DNA of 64,000 bases from Burhinus oedicnemus (taxonomy: Eukaryota; Chordata; Aves; Charadriiformes; Burhinidae): positions 2,475,920 through 2,539,919 of the forward strand of contig VFFE01007633.1 in assembly GCA_008921705.1 (NCBI GenBank). The letters run 5' to 3'. The notes beneath the pieces are model-generated. The model did no database searches. It was not told the DNA's origin and saw only the letters and a list, made by a program, of their open reading frames with translations. Both the position numbers and the translations under genes were made by a program. Below are positions 37,102-51,606 of the stretch, in pieces. Numbering within the stretch: position 1 is the first letter of the stretch; the number at the start of each line of letters is the position of its first letter.

Positions 37102-39739
37102 TTGGACCTTGAGAAAGCCAGTGACATTGAAATTCTCAAATAAATACTATGAAGCTCTTCTAACAAATAGCTGGCAACGCTAGCTGGGAAGGAGGAGGGG
37201 AGGATAAAAAGTGAAAACTGGCTCTGCTATCACTTTTGCAGATAGGTGACTGATTACAGCTCTGATTAAAAGCCCATAAAGCCAAGAGATCAACAGCCAC
37301 TGAATGACAGAGGGGGCTGCAGATGCAAGGGAGAAAACATTGCAGTTCGTGGCACGAGCATCTGCAGCTCCAGAAACTGCTTACTCGTAAGACATTGCCA
37401 GATAAAACTCATCCAACATCCATAGAGTAGAGTGATTCAAATGACATCTGTCATCTCTGCGCATGGCCAGTATTGGTAGCACCTGACACATATACTGCGG
37501 TACGTAAGCTACTGTACTTCCATAGGGTGAAAGCAGGAAAGAAGTAGCAACACTTTCCATGAGCAGGGACAATTGTACACCAAACTGTTCTCAAGAGAAG
37601 AGGAAGTCATTTTCTTCTTGATTAAGAAAAAAACCAACCAAAACAAACAAAAAAATCCCGTTCCAATTTCCTCTTTTCTATCCAGAACCGTACTGAACTT
37701 TCACTAAAATAATTTTATCCATTTTTAATAGGATACTTTTCACTTCTTGGTGTTTCTCCCCCCCCCGAATTACTAATATTAAGCACAATTTTTAGTTATG
37801 GGGAAATAACGTAAGTAACACATAAGCTGTCAACGTACCCGCACCACAAACTGAAACAATTACATGAGTTTACACGTAGTTGCTAATATCAAACAAGTTC
37901 ACCTCTATTTTTTGAAAATCTAGCTAAAGAAACATCTCTGTTCCACCTATGAATACCCTGCTTCCGGGGGATTTCTGATTTACACAAGTAAAATGAATAG
38001 TGGGACCTCTGGTTTTAGTCACCTGGGACTGACACCTCCATTTCTTTTGAGTCCATCAAGAAAAGCCAAGCAGGATGCAAATGATGCCCTCTCCCTGGTC
38101 CAAAGTGGGACCGGAACTGCCTGGCCCCAGCAGGGGCTTCCACTTCCCATGGGACCAAGAAAATATAACAGGCTTGGATACGTGCGTTTCCATCGTGAGG
38201 GCTTCTGTAGAAGTCCACATCCCTGACACTGCAGGACTCCAGGCCAGAGGCTGACACACTCCCCGAGGATTTCTGGCTGCACCCCCAACCCATCATTTGC
38301 CACGGGGCTCTTGGGGACACGGGCAAAAGAGGACTTTCCCCTCCCTGTGCATCAAGTCTTTGTACTGCTTTGGACTACACAAAGGCACAGAAACTTCCCT
38401 GGAATTTGGTCACCAACAAACAAAAGAGCTTGATTAAAATAACCAGGAGCGTTAAAAGTCTTTTGCAGTCCTGATTCATACCGGTTTTATTTTCCAACTG
38501 AAGAAGCCCAGCCCAAATAAGTACACACTTCACAAGAAGGTGCATTTTTGGGATTACGTCACCCCACCAGCTATGACAAATGAACTGTGAGAGCTTGTGT
38601 GAACGGCCACAGCACTGGCACGCTGGTGTCCTAGGAATAAGGAAATTTAATCGAGAAGCCTACGCTGTGCTACCAGAAGCATGAACATCAGGAAGACTGT
38701 GAGAAAAGAGTATATAATTTCCAAGGAAAAGAAAGAAAGTTATCCAGAGCAAGCTCTTTTTTTTTTTTCCCCCACCTCTTTTTTCTTTTTAAAATCTGTC
38801 AGCTATTAAATATCGCCAGGAAAAGCAATCCCCAGTGGATAATTCATTATGTTGCTTGAAATCCCCACTTACTCAATTTGTCTGTTGCTCCTTTGATCCT
38901 GCACCAATTGATTTAGTTACGCAGCACCGCATCATCCAATAACCCAGCATCTGCACCTCACTTCAGCTCGCCTTTTTGCAGAGGAAGACTTCAGATGGGA
39001 GAGTTTGTTTCAAAAACAAAGGTTCGTTATAAAAAAAAAAATATCTACAAAATCTACAAAAAAGCTCAAGAACTGACTTGCTATATACTTTTATTTGCTG
39101 GACACTGAAAATGCAGATTCAATGATACGACTAAGAGAGCAGAAACAAACTCTGCCTAGCTACAGCGAAGACAGCAAGAAATGAAACTCCACGTTCAACC
39201 CTTCCATAAAATTGGAAAGAAACCTCATTCCCCAAGAGGAGGGGGCTTTCTGCAGAGGTCTCAGCTTTTTTGGGCTGCTACCCCAAAAGCAGTTTTTTGT
39301 GCCAGCATTATCAGACAGCAGATTGTAAAAGGCACAGCGAAGGAAGAACTACTCCTGGTGTCGCTTTCTAGAATCTGCAGAAAAAGAAATTGTTTCAAAA
39401 GGAACTCATTTGTGTAACAGAAAAACAGAGGGAAACAATCTGCTTTTGTTCCAGAGGGGGTCATGTGAAAATGCATCAAGTCTCCTGCCAACAGCCACAC
39501 AACATTAAACACTGCTTCAACGGCAGCAACTACAAGGGTTCTTTTTTAATTAGAATAGTTTCCCAATTCAGAGGAACATCGACTCCCAGAAAAATTAAAC
39601 CAGTGGCCATTTGAAACACTGTAATCGGCATGTTTCCTAATACTGAAAGTACGCAAACTCTGCAGCTGACCATGTACGCCAGCGGATCACTAGCAATGCT
39701 CCTTTACCTAGAAGATATCCCACAGCAAGGCACACTATT

Positions 39740-40660
39740 CGTAGAATCATAGAATGGTTTGGGTTGGAAGGGACCTTTAAAGATCTTCTAGTCCAACCCC
39801 CTGCAATGAGCAGGGACATCTTCAACTAGATCAGGTTGCTCAGAGCCCCATCCAACCTGACCTTGAATGTTTCCAGGGATGGGGCATCTACCACCTCTCT
39901 GGGCAACCCGTGCCAGTGTTTCACCACCCTCATTGTAGAACGTTTCTTCCTTATATCTAGTCTAAATCTTCCCTCTTTTAGTTTAAAGCCATTAAGCCTT
40001 GTCCAATTGCAACAGGCCCTGCTAAAAGGTTTATCCCCATCTTTCCTGTAGGCCCCCTTTAAGTACTGGAAGGCTGCTATAAGGTGTCCCCAGAGCCTTC
40101 TCTTCTCCAGGCAACAGAGAACAGGTTGTTCTCCAGAACAACCCCAACTCTCTCAGCCTGTCCTCACAGGAGAGGTGCTCCAGCCTTCTGATCATCATCT
40201 CCAACAGGTCCATGTCTTTCCTGTGCTGGGGACCCCAGAGCTGGACACAGTACTCCAGGTAAGGTCTCACCAGAACAGAGTAGAGAGGCAGAATCACCTT
40301 CCTCGACCTGCTGGCCACACTTCTTTTGATGCAGCCCAGGATACGGTCATCTTTCTGAGCTGCGAGAGCACGTTGTTGGCTCATGTTGAGCTGTTCATCC
40401 ACCAGTACCCCCAAGTCCTTCTTGGCAGGGCTGCTCTCAATCCCTTCACCCCCCAGCCTGTATGGACACCAGTAGTTGCCCTGACCGAGGTGCAGGACCC
40501 TGCACTTGGCCTTGTTGAACCTCAGGAGGTTCACACGGGCCCACTTCTCGAGCTTGTCCAGGTCCCTCTGGATGGCATCCTGTCCCTCAGGGGTGTCAAC
40601 TGCACCACTCAGCCTGGTGTCATCTTCAAACTTGCTGAGGGTGCACTCAATCTCACTGTC
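39740..40660 (-). mobile_element. CR1 LINE, 5'-truncated copy 4 (intron 1)
   Basis: Starts on the plus strand with GTAGAATCATAGAATGGTTTG, the reverse complement of a CR1 tail. The minus strand encodes reverse-transcriptase C-terminal sequence. The catalytic motif appears as FEDD rather than FADD, so the copy is dead. A 26-bp insertion with a perfect palindrome interrupts the usual sequence near 40115-40143. It is in the same orientation as ELOVL5. Confidence 0.93.
40124..40143. repeat. Perfect 9-bp inverted repeat, 2-nt spacer, in CR1 copy 4
   Basis: GGTTGTTCT, CC, AGAACAACC. It is created by a 26-bp insertion relative to the ordinary CR1 sequence, which runs CTTCTCCAG straight into the AACAACCCC part. 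Confidence 0.85.
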
Positions 40661-42797
40661 GTATGTCACTGATTTTAATGTTGTTTCTTGAGTTTCTTCT
40701 TTGAGTAACTTCAGTTTCCAGGTGCAAAGATAAGGCACGAAAATATAAAGATCTGCCCCCTGTCCCATGCCACCCTTTTTAAGCAAACCAAACAGCAGCA
40801 ACAGAACATTTTGGGCTGAAAGCTCAAAGCATTGGGAGCCTGCTCCCTTTCAGCAGGACCCTGCAGCTCGCACCCTGCTGCTTGAGAACTCCCTGAAACA
40901 ACAGATCCCAGTTTTCATGTTTAAGTCCCTGAACTTGAGTTCCAAAAAAATCCCAAAAATAGGCATCTAAATAATCATTCTGGCTTCTGAGAGCAATGCG
41001 CCGTCAGGCCTGGCTGCTCAGCCTTCTTGGAAAACAGCCACTTTCTCCATTCTTAAATTAGGACTTCAAAGCCTAATTTTAGGCACTTGATTTTGGAAAT
41101 CTTGAATTGTGTTTTCTCGTTAAAGTGATGTTTCCCAGTCCCTGCTGCTGCAAAGGTGACTCCTCTTTTCCCTCCTCCAAAAGTACAAACTAACCGTCCT
41201 CCAAAAACACAACGATCATGCCGCTGTTTGCTTTTGTAAATGTACTGGAATTAAAAATGCTCAGCTGCTTGAGAACTGGAAGAGAGCACTGATAATCAAA
41301 GCTGTCAACCATTTTCTGTCCATTTTCCAAAGCTGCTACATTTCTCCTTTCTATTCCGAAAGCCCTAACTGCCCCTTGCGTGTATTCCCTTTGCCTTTCA
41401 GTTTGCCGCCAACCACAGATTCCCTTTTTTTGCCTTTTTTGAATAGCGTCTTAAGTCCCAAGCATGCTTAACATTAGCAATAAAAAGGAGGGTAGAATAA
41501 ATTATAGTCCATATTGATCTGAAAGTGCAAGTACATTTATTTTATGGGAAACCAGGTAAAGGATGAGTGCTGTGGATTCTGCACTTCAGTTTTTTTAAAA
41601 TGCAAGAAATTATTTTTAAACTTTATTTTGCAACTGTCTCTCTTGCAAAGCAATGCAGATTTTTGGCCCACGTTGCATCAGCGGCAGATCCTCCAGCCTG
41701 CTCCTTACTCCTCGGGACCCTCAGCGCTGAGCTTTCATGCTCACCGGCAGCACCAGTGTAAGGAAGTCTAGAAATAAATGGTTTGAATAAAACTCAGGGA
41801 AGAGCAAAAAACGCAGGAGAAAGGAGAGAAGCTAGTCTCAAACAGTTTAACCTCAATGGTATTTCAAAACATTTGAAAACACAGGAGGTTAAGGAGGACT
41901 TTGGCTGGTTAACTAGGAGGATGATTTCATGCCATTACTTTTCCCATCATTCTACCCCCTCAAATCCTTCAGTAATGATTCCCTTCATACATAAACACAA
42001 TTGTGGTAATTAAAGTATTTTACAGAACAAATACAAAAAAGGATGCTGCAAAATGGAATCACTAATTGTGCTCAGTACCCAATACCTCATTAAAACAGAA
42101 TCTAATCATCTTCAGATAGGTGAGTTAAGAGAAATCATAGGTCCTTGCAGTTTTATTCACATTTTCAGCAGATCTAAACTAGGTCACATTAGGATCTGAG
42201 CATCCTAGGATTAGGACATTCGCATGCATTTCATCCCCTCGCAGTCGACAGCTCTTGCTGCGCCACAGGCTAACTTCAGCGAGAGGGAAAACACCAAGAG
42301 CGATGGCCAAGCAAGAAGAGCAGGTTGGAAGCAATCACACAAATGCACCCATGGAAGTATTAAGAATGGGAGGACAATGGTACACCACCTCCTCTCCATC
42401 CCAGAAGGATGCATCCAGCTACAAATATGGATCTGTCGTGCTGCAAAGCCCCCCTTAGCAGGAGCAGATTTGGCATCCCTCAGCGCTACAGCAAAATGCT
42501 TTTTTGCAACAGCATGCATTTTTCTGGAATAAAATGTTGGATGGGGTACCCTGTGCCCGGCCACTGCGCCTGTTCCCCAGCACCGTGACACTGGAAACCT
42601 CCTCGCCCCTGCCAGCTTACAGCACGGTGCTGCTACAGTAATACAGTGCAGATCGCAAAAGTATTTACAGAAATAGAACGGGAAGGAAGAAAAGGCAAAG
42701 CATGCAGGTTTATTCAACTGCTGTGTTTGTAATAGCACGCAACTATAAAACGTGCAAGGACACTGCAGACAGCTCCCGGCTGGGGCTAAAGAACTGC

Positions 42798-42850
42798 AGG
42801 GGTTTTTTTGTTTGGGTTTTTTTGTTTGTTTTGGTTTTTGGTTTTTTTAC
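42798..42850 (+). repeat. T/G low-complexity tract (TTTTTTGTTTGG-like)
   Basis: Alternating T runs and single or double G over about 50 bases in intron 1. The transcribed strand is therefore A/C rich. It looks like a degenerate microsatellite. Confidence 0.85.
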
Positions 42851-45800
42851 ATGAGAAAGAAACAGAAGAGAGGATCTGTAGCAAACTAGGTTAGATGGAA
42901 ACAGGGAGAATATATACATGGCACAAGAGCTACAAGCCGACTTTTTTGGAAGGAAAGCCAAAGCACAGCATTTGCCATATAGCTTTGCTCCAAAGCCCAA
43001 GCAGTACGTGAGTGTTTATTACAGTTACTGTTTTAAACTGAAGCTCCCTCTTTTTTCAAAAGCTGCGCTGGTATTGCAACTGGGAAGGTGTTGCTAGCTG
43101 GAGCGTACAATGGCAAATTAGCCAGAGGAAGCCTGGGAAGCTGAAGAGAGACAGCAGAGAAGATGAAGGAGTCAAAAGCTAAGCCCAGAGGGCCATAAGG
43201 AATTCAGCTTTTATTTTGGGGCTCCTTTCTCTTATTTAAGTGCCACCTGCCAGAAGGTCTGAAAAACTCCTCCCCTTTAATAAAGGGACTCCTCCAATCT
43301 CTGTTCATGCACTTCAGTCAAACCAACTTTTTACTTCCACAAGAGAAAAATAAAGGTATAGTCCCCTAAAGCATATTTTAATGAGCCTTCTTTGTCAAAA
43401 GGCTGCATTTTCTAGCAAAAGAGCTGATGAGACCACAGCCAACACGTCCAAAGGACGGAGAAGCCCTGTCTTGTATGACTACTACTAGCAGCAGAGTTCA
43501 AGAGTACTGTGTAGCTTCAAGACAGTAAGCTTCAATTTACCTTTTTTTAAAAAAAATGCCCACATCTCCTAACTGCATATTAAAATTCAAAAAGCAAGAA
43601 GTAGGAGGGGGGAAAAACAAAAGTTGAAAGTGGGGCCATCCTGCCACATGACCCCTCCTTTCCTCCAACACCCCACAACAGCGGCACCAAGTCGGAGCAC
43701 TGAGTGAGCATCCAACAGCAGCCGGCCCCTTCCCCCTGCCGAAACGCTGCTGCGCCGACCGCTGAACCCAGGGCACACCTCAAGAATAAAAGTGAAAGTA
43801 TAGGACAGGCCTATAATTCTTGGTTATCTTCTTTGCATTTCTTAGCTTGACATATGAAAGCTTGCACCTGCGATTCTCCTGCACATGTGAAACACCGTAC
43901 AAAGCTGTGTGCAGTTACCCAATAAACAAGGTTTAGCCATAAAAAGGTTATCTAAGGTTCACCTGCTGACTAGATACAGCGATCCAATAAAAAGCTGAGA
44001 AATTAGAGGAAGACTATGAAAGCTGAGGGTGACAGTCATGAAGGTAATGCTACAAGGTGCAACACCGGCTAGTACAGGGATAACAGCGCATGCAAAACCT
44101 GGAGTGAGAAGTGTGGCTACAACCCCTGTGTTCAGATGGGGAAACGATACTTTTTGGAGGACCACTTGTGTTTGGGAAACCAGATCACACTGAAAAAGCA
44201 CACAAGCACGTTATGCTTAGGCAAGTTACAGTATGTTACGTATTTTTTTGTGTGGTTACCTTTATTTCCAGTGAGCATGGGGTACTACCTGGAATGCTAC
44301 GGGAGAAGTTAAATTCCCTGGTGGGCCCTAACACAGAAAAACGACATTTAATACACTGAATTACTTACATTCCTCAATAAAAGTGAAGTGAATTTCTACA
44401 CTTTTACCTAAATGAAGAAAAGACACATACTGACACTGTAAATGCACACCACAGCTTGCCTTGCTGCTGTTTCTTCGTACAGCCAGCCATGCTACAAAAA
44501 GTCAATCTTAAAACTTTTCTATTTTCCTGCTGTACCCCCATGAGACATGAGTTCATCCTGTACGGCTGCAGCTGCACCAGTACTTGGTGCCTTCATTTTA
44601 AGATGCTAAACGTCATGCCAGACAGTACAACCATACGGAGTGAACAGTACTAACAAAAAAAACCCCAACAACAAAAAAATAATCAGGCAAGTACCAATGA
44701 TGGCTAGCTTTAAATAGAAGAACGTATCAAAGATGTTCCTTTTCCCACCATTCTGAGAATTAAGAGAAAAGAAGAAAAGAAATTACTCCAGGCACAACTG
44801 TTATGCCATGGTATCGTGCTGCTCAGGACAAAACCTGCCGCTAGGCGCTCCGTTAAGCCTCCCGCCTTCCAAACAGTACAAAAATAATAGGCTCATCATT
44901 CAGAAAAGCAACTGCCTTTGAAGGTCTAATCTCCTTTCCAAAGGACAAAGGAGTTAACACTATGCAAGGCAAGATTTTGACCTTGTTTTCTTCCTGCCCA
45001 GGAATGACAAGCAGTAGCAAGAGCAAAGACTACACATCCTCGTAAAGGGGCAGAAGATGATGAGACAGGAGACTTTTTACAGATACATCGGTCGGATCAT
45101 TCCCCCCCCCCCTTCCCCTCTGGTACAACACAGGCACTTAGCACATCTGTAAAGGAAGCATTGCCAAAACCATGCAGCCAGCTGATGGCGTTTCTGTTAC
45201 AGAAGCTCAGGGATGAAAGTCTGGTGGGTCCCCAGAAGCTGAACGTCCTTGCACCAGATCTGTGCCAAACCAATGGCTACCAACAATCAGCAAGTTTCAG
45301 GGTACCAAATCATCGGTGGAACAAGGGCCACTGAAAAAGATGACTGACTCCTGGAGTAGTTAGAAAAGAAAGCATTTCTACCTGTGCATTTCCTTGGCTT
45401 GATGTTGGCAGCACTTTCCTAAATATTACTTAATCAGAAGACCCTGCTCCAGGATGCAAGTGCTGCAGTTTCTTGTATTTTATTATTTGTTTTAAGGGGA
45501 GAAAGATCAACCAACAAATTAAAAGGAAATACTGTAGTGGTAAAGCTTGGTGTGATCTAATCACTGACTCTTTCTATGAACTTTAAATAGACTACTGGAG
45601 GAAAAAAACCCACGCTGTCTACACATCTGGCAACTGCCAAGCTGTTTTCTACAAGCTCATAATATAAAAAATCCAAGCACCTGCAGAAGTCGGGTAGGGA
45701 ATTCCAGCAAAATAAGTCCACTCTTTTCTTTTAGCAAGAGGCAACAAATTCTTGATGCCGTGGAAACCCCACTGCCTTTAAAACCCGTTTCAGCGAAGAA

Positions 45801-47577
45801 CCTAGCTAGACTGAACCCTCAGCTTTAGTGCCGAGGTGCAGAAGGTTTTACTACTACTACATTTGCTTCATACTTTCAAAAGCATCGGAGCAAAGGCAGG
45901 GTCAGTACTGTAATTAGGTATAACATATCTGTTTCAGATACAGGGACAAACCAATACCCGCACAAGCAGCAGGCGAGAAGTGTCCTCCCCCCCTGCAGCT
46001 ATCCTGTCCTCCACAGGTTGGCGGTCCCCTGGAGAACAGGATACCAGAAATGCCACCTCTGCCTCTCCACTTGCGCAAAGTCTCTCTCGAACAACATTTT
46101 CAGCAACTTACTCATTCCTAAAGATGAGAAGCTCCCTCCACACAGGCATTTTTCCTGCTCACGCCCGTTATGGCACCAGCTCGTGCCCACCAGTAATCCT
46201 CAGGCTGACAGCCACCGCGTTGCCTTACCCTCACTCCAGCTTCTCCATCCAGCCAGGCCCATAGCTATAAAACCATACCCAGGATGTGTGGGGTGACCAG
46301 AAGCAACCAAGAACAGCTTTCGATGCTGCTGCAAGGGGTGCTTTCAACCCTCCCCTACCCTTTGTCCTGCCTGGAAAGCAGGGGGAAATTGAGGTAGCCC
46401 CAAAAAAGCAACAAAGCAAGAAGGTCAGCTTTCAGCCGGGTCCATCCCACCACCACATTTACTGCAGGAGAAGCACCGGCATGAGGCAGGCACCTGGGGG
46501 TGACCAAGAGGTCTAACCTGACTGAAGCTGAGCAAAGCCATCGCGTTGCATCCGACAAGAAACCAAGACCATAGCAAAAAGAAAGGTAACTAAAACAGGC
46601 AAAAAGAAAGATGCAGAATTTTTAAAGCAGAATTCTAAAATGCTCTTAAGAGAAGGCCAAAATGAAAGGCATTGCACATGTCATTTTACATATAGGAATG
46701 GCTCTCATGAGTGCAAGAACTGCAGAAAAATGAAAACGTGAAACAAAAGGTCGTACAAGATGTGTTAATGTCATGCAGAGCTAACTTAAATATATGCTTA
46801 AATATAATCCTAACAGAATGAACTGACAGATTATTGTACTGTAAAAAGCAAACAACAACGCCTCCCCCCGAAATGTTCAGAATACAAAGGAGACAGATTT
46901 CAAGATGCATTGCTATGCTTCTGTCTTGAAAACTGCAGGACTGAGGATGGTCTCAAGGCAGGTCGGATGTGAGAGGGCAGGACTCAAGGGGAATGGGGAG
47001 AAAGTTAACCATCGAGAGACCAAACAGACGGAGACCAATGACAGATTTCTTCCAAAAAAAGGCAACTTGAATTTTTTATTCAATCTAAACACAACAAAAG
47101 TATTCCAATAGAAACAGAGCTATTGAAAAGAAATACACAGGAAAAGACTGAAATAAAACACTAAACAGATGGTGAGTATGACCAAAACCTCTCACCACAC
47201 AGTGGTCAGCCTGCAGCTGAGGACCTTGAAGACAGAGGGGAAGTACCCCCTTTAATTCTCGGCCTTGAAGCATGTTATACTATGAGAAACGATAATCAAC
47301 AACCTTCCTGGGTGATGTGAGACACACCTTGAGTGAAGTAGCCTAAGACTAAATTTCAATGGCAAATTTGATTTCCTGATAATACCAAACATTTTTTACT
47401 TGATGCTCAAAGCTTATAATTAAATTCATTACATGAAAAAACCCTCACATTGCTAGATAATTAGAAAGTGATTTACATATGGAGAACACCACTTTCTCCT
47501 TTACTATGTGGCTTGCAGCAACCTAACTTACAGCATATTTTACAAGCGCTCATATTTTGCCAGGAGTGAGTGAAAGA

Positions 47578-48408
47578 TCACAGAATCACAGAGGTTGGAA
47601 GGGACCTCTGGAGATCATGTAGTCCAACCCCCCTGCCAGAGCAGGGTCACCTAGAGCAGGTTGCACAGGATGGCGTCCAGGCGGGTTTTGAATGTCTCCA
47701 GAGCCGGAGACTCCACCACCTCTCTGGGCAGCCTCTTCCAGAGCTCTGCCACCCTCAAAGCAAAGAAGTTCCTCCTCATGTTCAGATAGAACTTCCTATG
47801 TTCAAGTTTGTGCCCATTACCTCTTGTCTTATCACTGGGCACCATTGAAAAAAGACTGGTGCCATCCTCCCGGCACCCTCCCTGTAAGTATTTATGAACA
47901 TTGATGAGATCCCCTCTCAGTCTTCTCTTCTCCAGACTAAAAAGTCCCAAGTCCCTCAGCCTTTCCTCATAAGATGGATGTTCCAGCCCCCTAATCATCT
48001 TTGGAGCCCTCTGCTGTACCCTCTCCAGCAGTTCCCTGTCCTTCTTGAACTGGGGAGCCCAGAACTGGACACAGGACTCCAGGTGTGGCCTCACCAGGGC
48101 AGAGTAGAGGGGGAGGATAACCTCCCACGACCTGCTTGCCACACATCTCTTGATGCGCCCCAGGATGCCATTGGCCTTCTTGGCCACAAGGGCACATTTC
48201 TGGCTCATGGTCATCCTGTTGTCCACCAGGACTCCCAGGTCCCTTTCCACAGCACTGTTTTCCAGGAGGTCAGCCCCTAACCTGTACTGGTGCATGAGGT
48301 TATTCCTCCCCAAGTGCAGTACCTTACACTTGCCCTTGTTGAACTTCATGAGGTTTCTCTCTGCCCAACTCTCCAGCCTGTCCAGGTGACGCTGAATGGC
48401 AGCACAGC
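47578..48408 (-). mobile_element. CR1 LINE, 5'-truncated copy 5 (intron 1)
   Basis: The plus strand begins TCACAGAATCACAGAGGTTGG, a CR1 tail in reverse. The minus-strand frame is open for 258 codons (48427-47651), from [10 protein letters not shown] of the reverse-transcriptase region to the terminal block [14 protein letters not shown]. It is the best preserved CR1 copy in the window. It cannot move, because the 5' part, including the endonuclease and the catalytic Asp-Asp, is absent. Confidence 0.93.
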
Positions 48409-51400
48409 CTCTATAGTAAAACTCCATGCAGATCTGTTATACAGATGGCAATATATAAAGGCTGCTCAGCAGGTAAACCCAAACCTTTACATTCCAAGTG
48501 CACCTACTTCATATAAGTTTTGTACAGACTGTGTAGGACACAGAATGATGCTTCAGACAATGAAATTGCTTATTCATGTCGGCAGCTCTCTGAAAGTTTC
48601 CCTGTCCGGAATCTCGCCACCACCATGGCTCTATTTTTACTGTACGCTAAAAGCAAAACATGCTTTTGTGCAAAAAACTGTTTCACAAACCAATTTTTCA
48701 AATATCAAAAGACAATTCCAGTGGTTGGAGGCTATTTTTCCACAATGTTTTTATCTCCCTGGAATAGAAGTCCTCCACACAGATGTGTCACCTCTAAAGT
48801 AAACAGCAGTGAAGGGACTCTTCATTTAAATAGACCTGTTACTCTGGACTAGGGAAGCTAAATGCTTGAATTCCTGGCCTCACACAGGAACTGGTATGTG
48901 GTGGAGGAACAGAAGAAGGAAAAAAAATAAATAAACCAGATTTGGTTAATATTCTGCTCTCACATTAATGACTCAAAGCTTAGGTGGGAATTTGGTAGGG
49001 GTCTTGGAAGAGCAATGCTGCTGTAAAAGCAGGGATGTGCCAGAGCCGCTGATGGCCGATTAGGGCTCCTTCATCAGTTCAGCCCAAAACGCAGCCCTGC
49101 CCCTCTGTTTTGCAAAATAACCTCCCAGGGTGTTGGGTGAATAAGCTTTTAAAAGGTAAAGCCTGAAAAATAGATGCAGAGAAAAATATCAAAGTGAGAA
49201 AAGGAGCAGCAAGGAAAAACTAAGGGGAGAGAGGGGGTGGAAACCCCTTTAACTTCATTGCTAAGCTCCTTCACGCATGCAATTGGCAATTCACTTACAG
49301 TCCCTGTCACTGTAGGTTCAAAGACGGTCACCTCCTCCCAAGGCCATACATCTCTCCTTTGGAGTCAACACAGAACTAAAGGATGTAAAGCACTCACTCC
49401 AAGACGATCATTTTTCATACACTATAAACAGTGGTTAAAATCTGGCGGCATCCCCGTGTTCTCACCAAGTGTGTCCTTCAGGACTCCAATCTGTATTTTA
49501 ACAGGTTCTTAAATGCGTATTTTAAGGCACAGAGTCAATCCCCATAAACGCTTAGAAAACTGGACTGTGCTATACGCAACCCATACCCGCGTTGGTGCAT
49601 CATTTGAGCCTGACGTGTTTTGTGAAACCAAGAAGTATTCAGTCTGCACAACTGGAAATCCATGATAGCTCTGCAATTCCTCGACTAGAGTTTAGACTTG
49701 AATACCTTATCTAAATCAGCTCTGTACTGAATTTAGAAAGAACAAGGCAATTAAGTAGATGACTTCAAAAAATGAGAGAAAAACCTCTGAAAACAACATT
49801 AGCGATCCCTTCCTGTACCTTAATGCAACCACTTAGCAGTGGCGATAGAACAAGAAATCAATATAAAGAAGTACCAAAGGATGTTATTTTTGTTCTGCAA
49901 GGCATGGCCAGACTCACAGCCTGCTTTTGCTTGCTTCAAAGGCAGATGATGATGGTTTTGAAAGGGCAGAAGAAAGGGTAGGGAAGTTAGAGGTTTCAGG
50001 AACCTGTCAAGGAAAAGTGGAGGACTGAGTATGGCCTCGAAGACCTCCAGATGTTTCAGAATTACTCGGCAACCTGATAAAGGCTGCAAAACCAGAGGAT
50101 GGAGCTACAGCCTTTTAAGCTCTCATGACAAGCAGTCTGACACCACCATCGGCTCTAAAAATGGCTTACGCCCATGCACAATTTTTACCTATAAGCAAGC
50201 AGAAGCAGCAGCTCGTGCATAAGCAGGGCAATGATCGACACTGAAACATGGTGGCCTTTCTGTGACTACCTGTATTATTATTATTTTTTCTCCTCATTTT
50301 TAACGGAGCAGACAAGGCTTGCCAAATGTAGTACTCCTTACCAACGTGCTTAGTTCCGTCTCTCTCCATCCCTATGTAATGGGTCTGCCACCCTATATAT
50401 TGCTGGCGTTCCCTTGCACTTGTGTTTTCCTCTAGCCCTTACACTGCGTTTTAACTTCTTGCAGAAGGTGATGGGGACACCCACCCACAATTTCCCAGCC
50501 CACAGTCAAGTCCAGTGGCCGTGGCAGGGCAAGCCCAGCCACCTCTGCTGTAAGCGGAGCAAATGAAAGGCTGCAGAGGTGACCGTGGTGTAAGTTGCAC
50601 CTTCTGAGTGGTCCACGAGTCAGAATTCAACAAAATATGAAAAAACTTGCTCAAATCTTTCGCAAGAGGCTTTTCTGCTTAGGCCTGTTAAGGAGGCAGA
50701 CAAAAATCCATAAGTAAAGACCTGCTGGACTAGCAGCTTATTTTCTGTCACTATATCACACATGTTAATGAAAAAAGAAAATTCTGAACCGCCCGCGCTA
50801 CAAGTGCAGGTGTTTTCCCTGTTAACAGGCTTCGTGCACACACTAAGTCCAGCCCCCAAGACTAATGTAAAGCTTAACAACACGCCAAAAGGCCACTGCA
50901 CCCGAGTGAACTGAGGAACAAACATACAACACAAGGGATAAAAACATGACCCTAACTCAGGACAAAGAGCTGAGACCTTGCAACCAGTTCACAGGGTCTG
51001 TGACCAGTTAAGAGCAACCTCGCCGTGCCAGTACCGCAACAGAGAAACGAACCAGCAAACCGGAATCGGACATTCACCATAAGCATCTGCTGCCCTGCAA
51101 CCCACATAAGCATATACATAAAAATGCAAGCACAACTAACAATCACCCAGATTCCCGTGCCTCTACCGACATTGTCCTGCAGCCACCACGTGAGGTCTTG
51201 CTCAAAAGCACACGAGCGGCCACGGGAACGAACTGAACACGCAGATGCTTTTCGGTAAGCACACGTGCCCTGCACCCAAACTAGCATGCCATTTGAATTT
51301 CAGCACGCAAAAGGGTTTCTCGAGTTTCTTTTTCTAAAGGGCAGGGCGATGTTAAACATTAGAGAATGTCATCCTCTGAACCGGTTAAAGGTTTAATTAT

Positions 51401-51606
51401 TGTTATTTAAGTCAAAGGTTCTCCCTACTGTTTGGCTAGGAGATGATTCTCAAAACGATGATTCAAAACATCAGCATTTTTAAAAGCCACCGGGGAGCAG
51501 GAGATAATCCTTCAGGAAAAGGTTAACAGAAGCTTTCCGATTAAATTATGTGCACAGAAATAGCACATCTAAGGGGAAGCCTATAAAGATTAAGGTATAA
51601 AGGTCT

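Noticed and set aside
42211..42738. 175-codon minus-strand frame in intron 1
   Set aside because: Composition and content give no family match, and it lies inside an intron with competing frames on the other strand.
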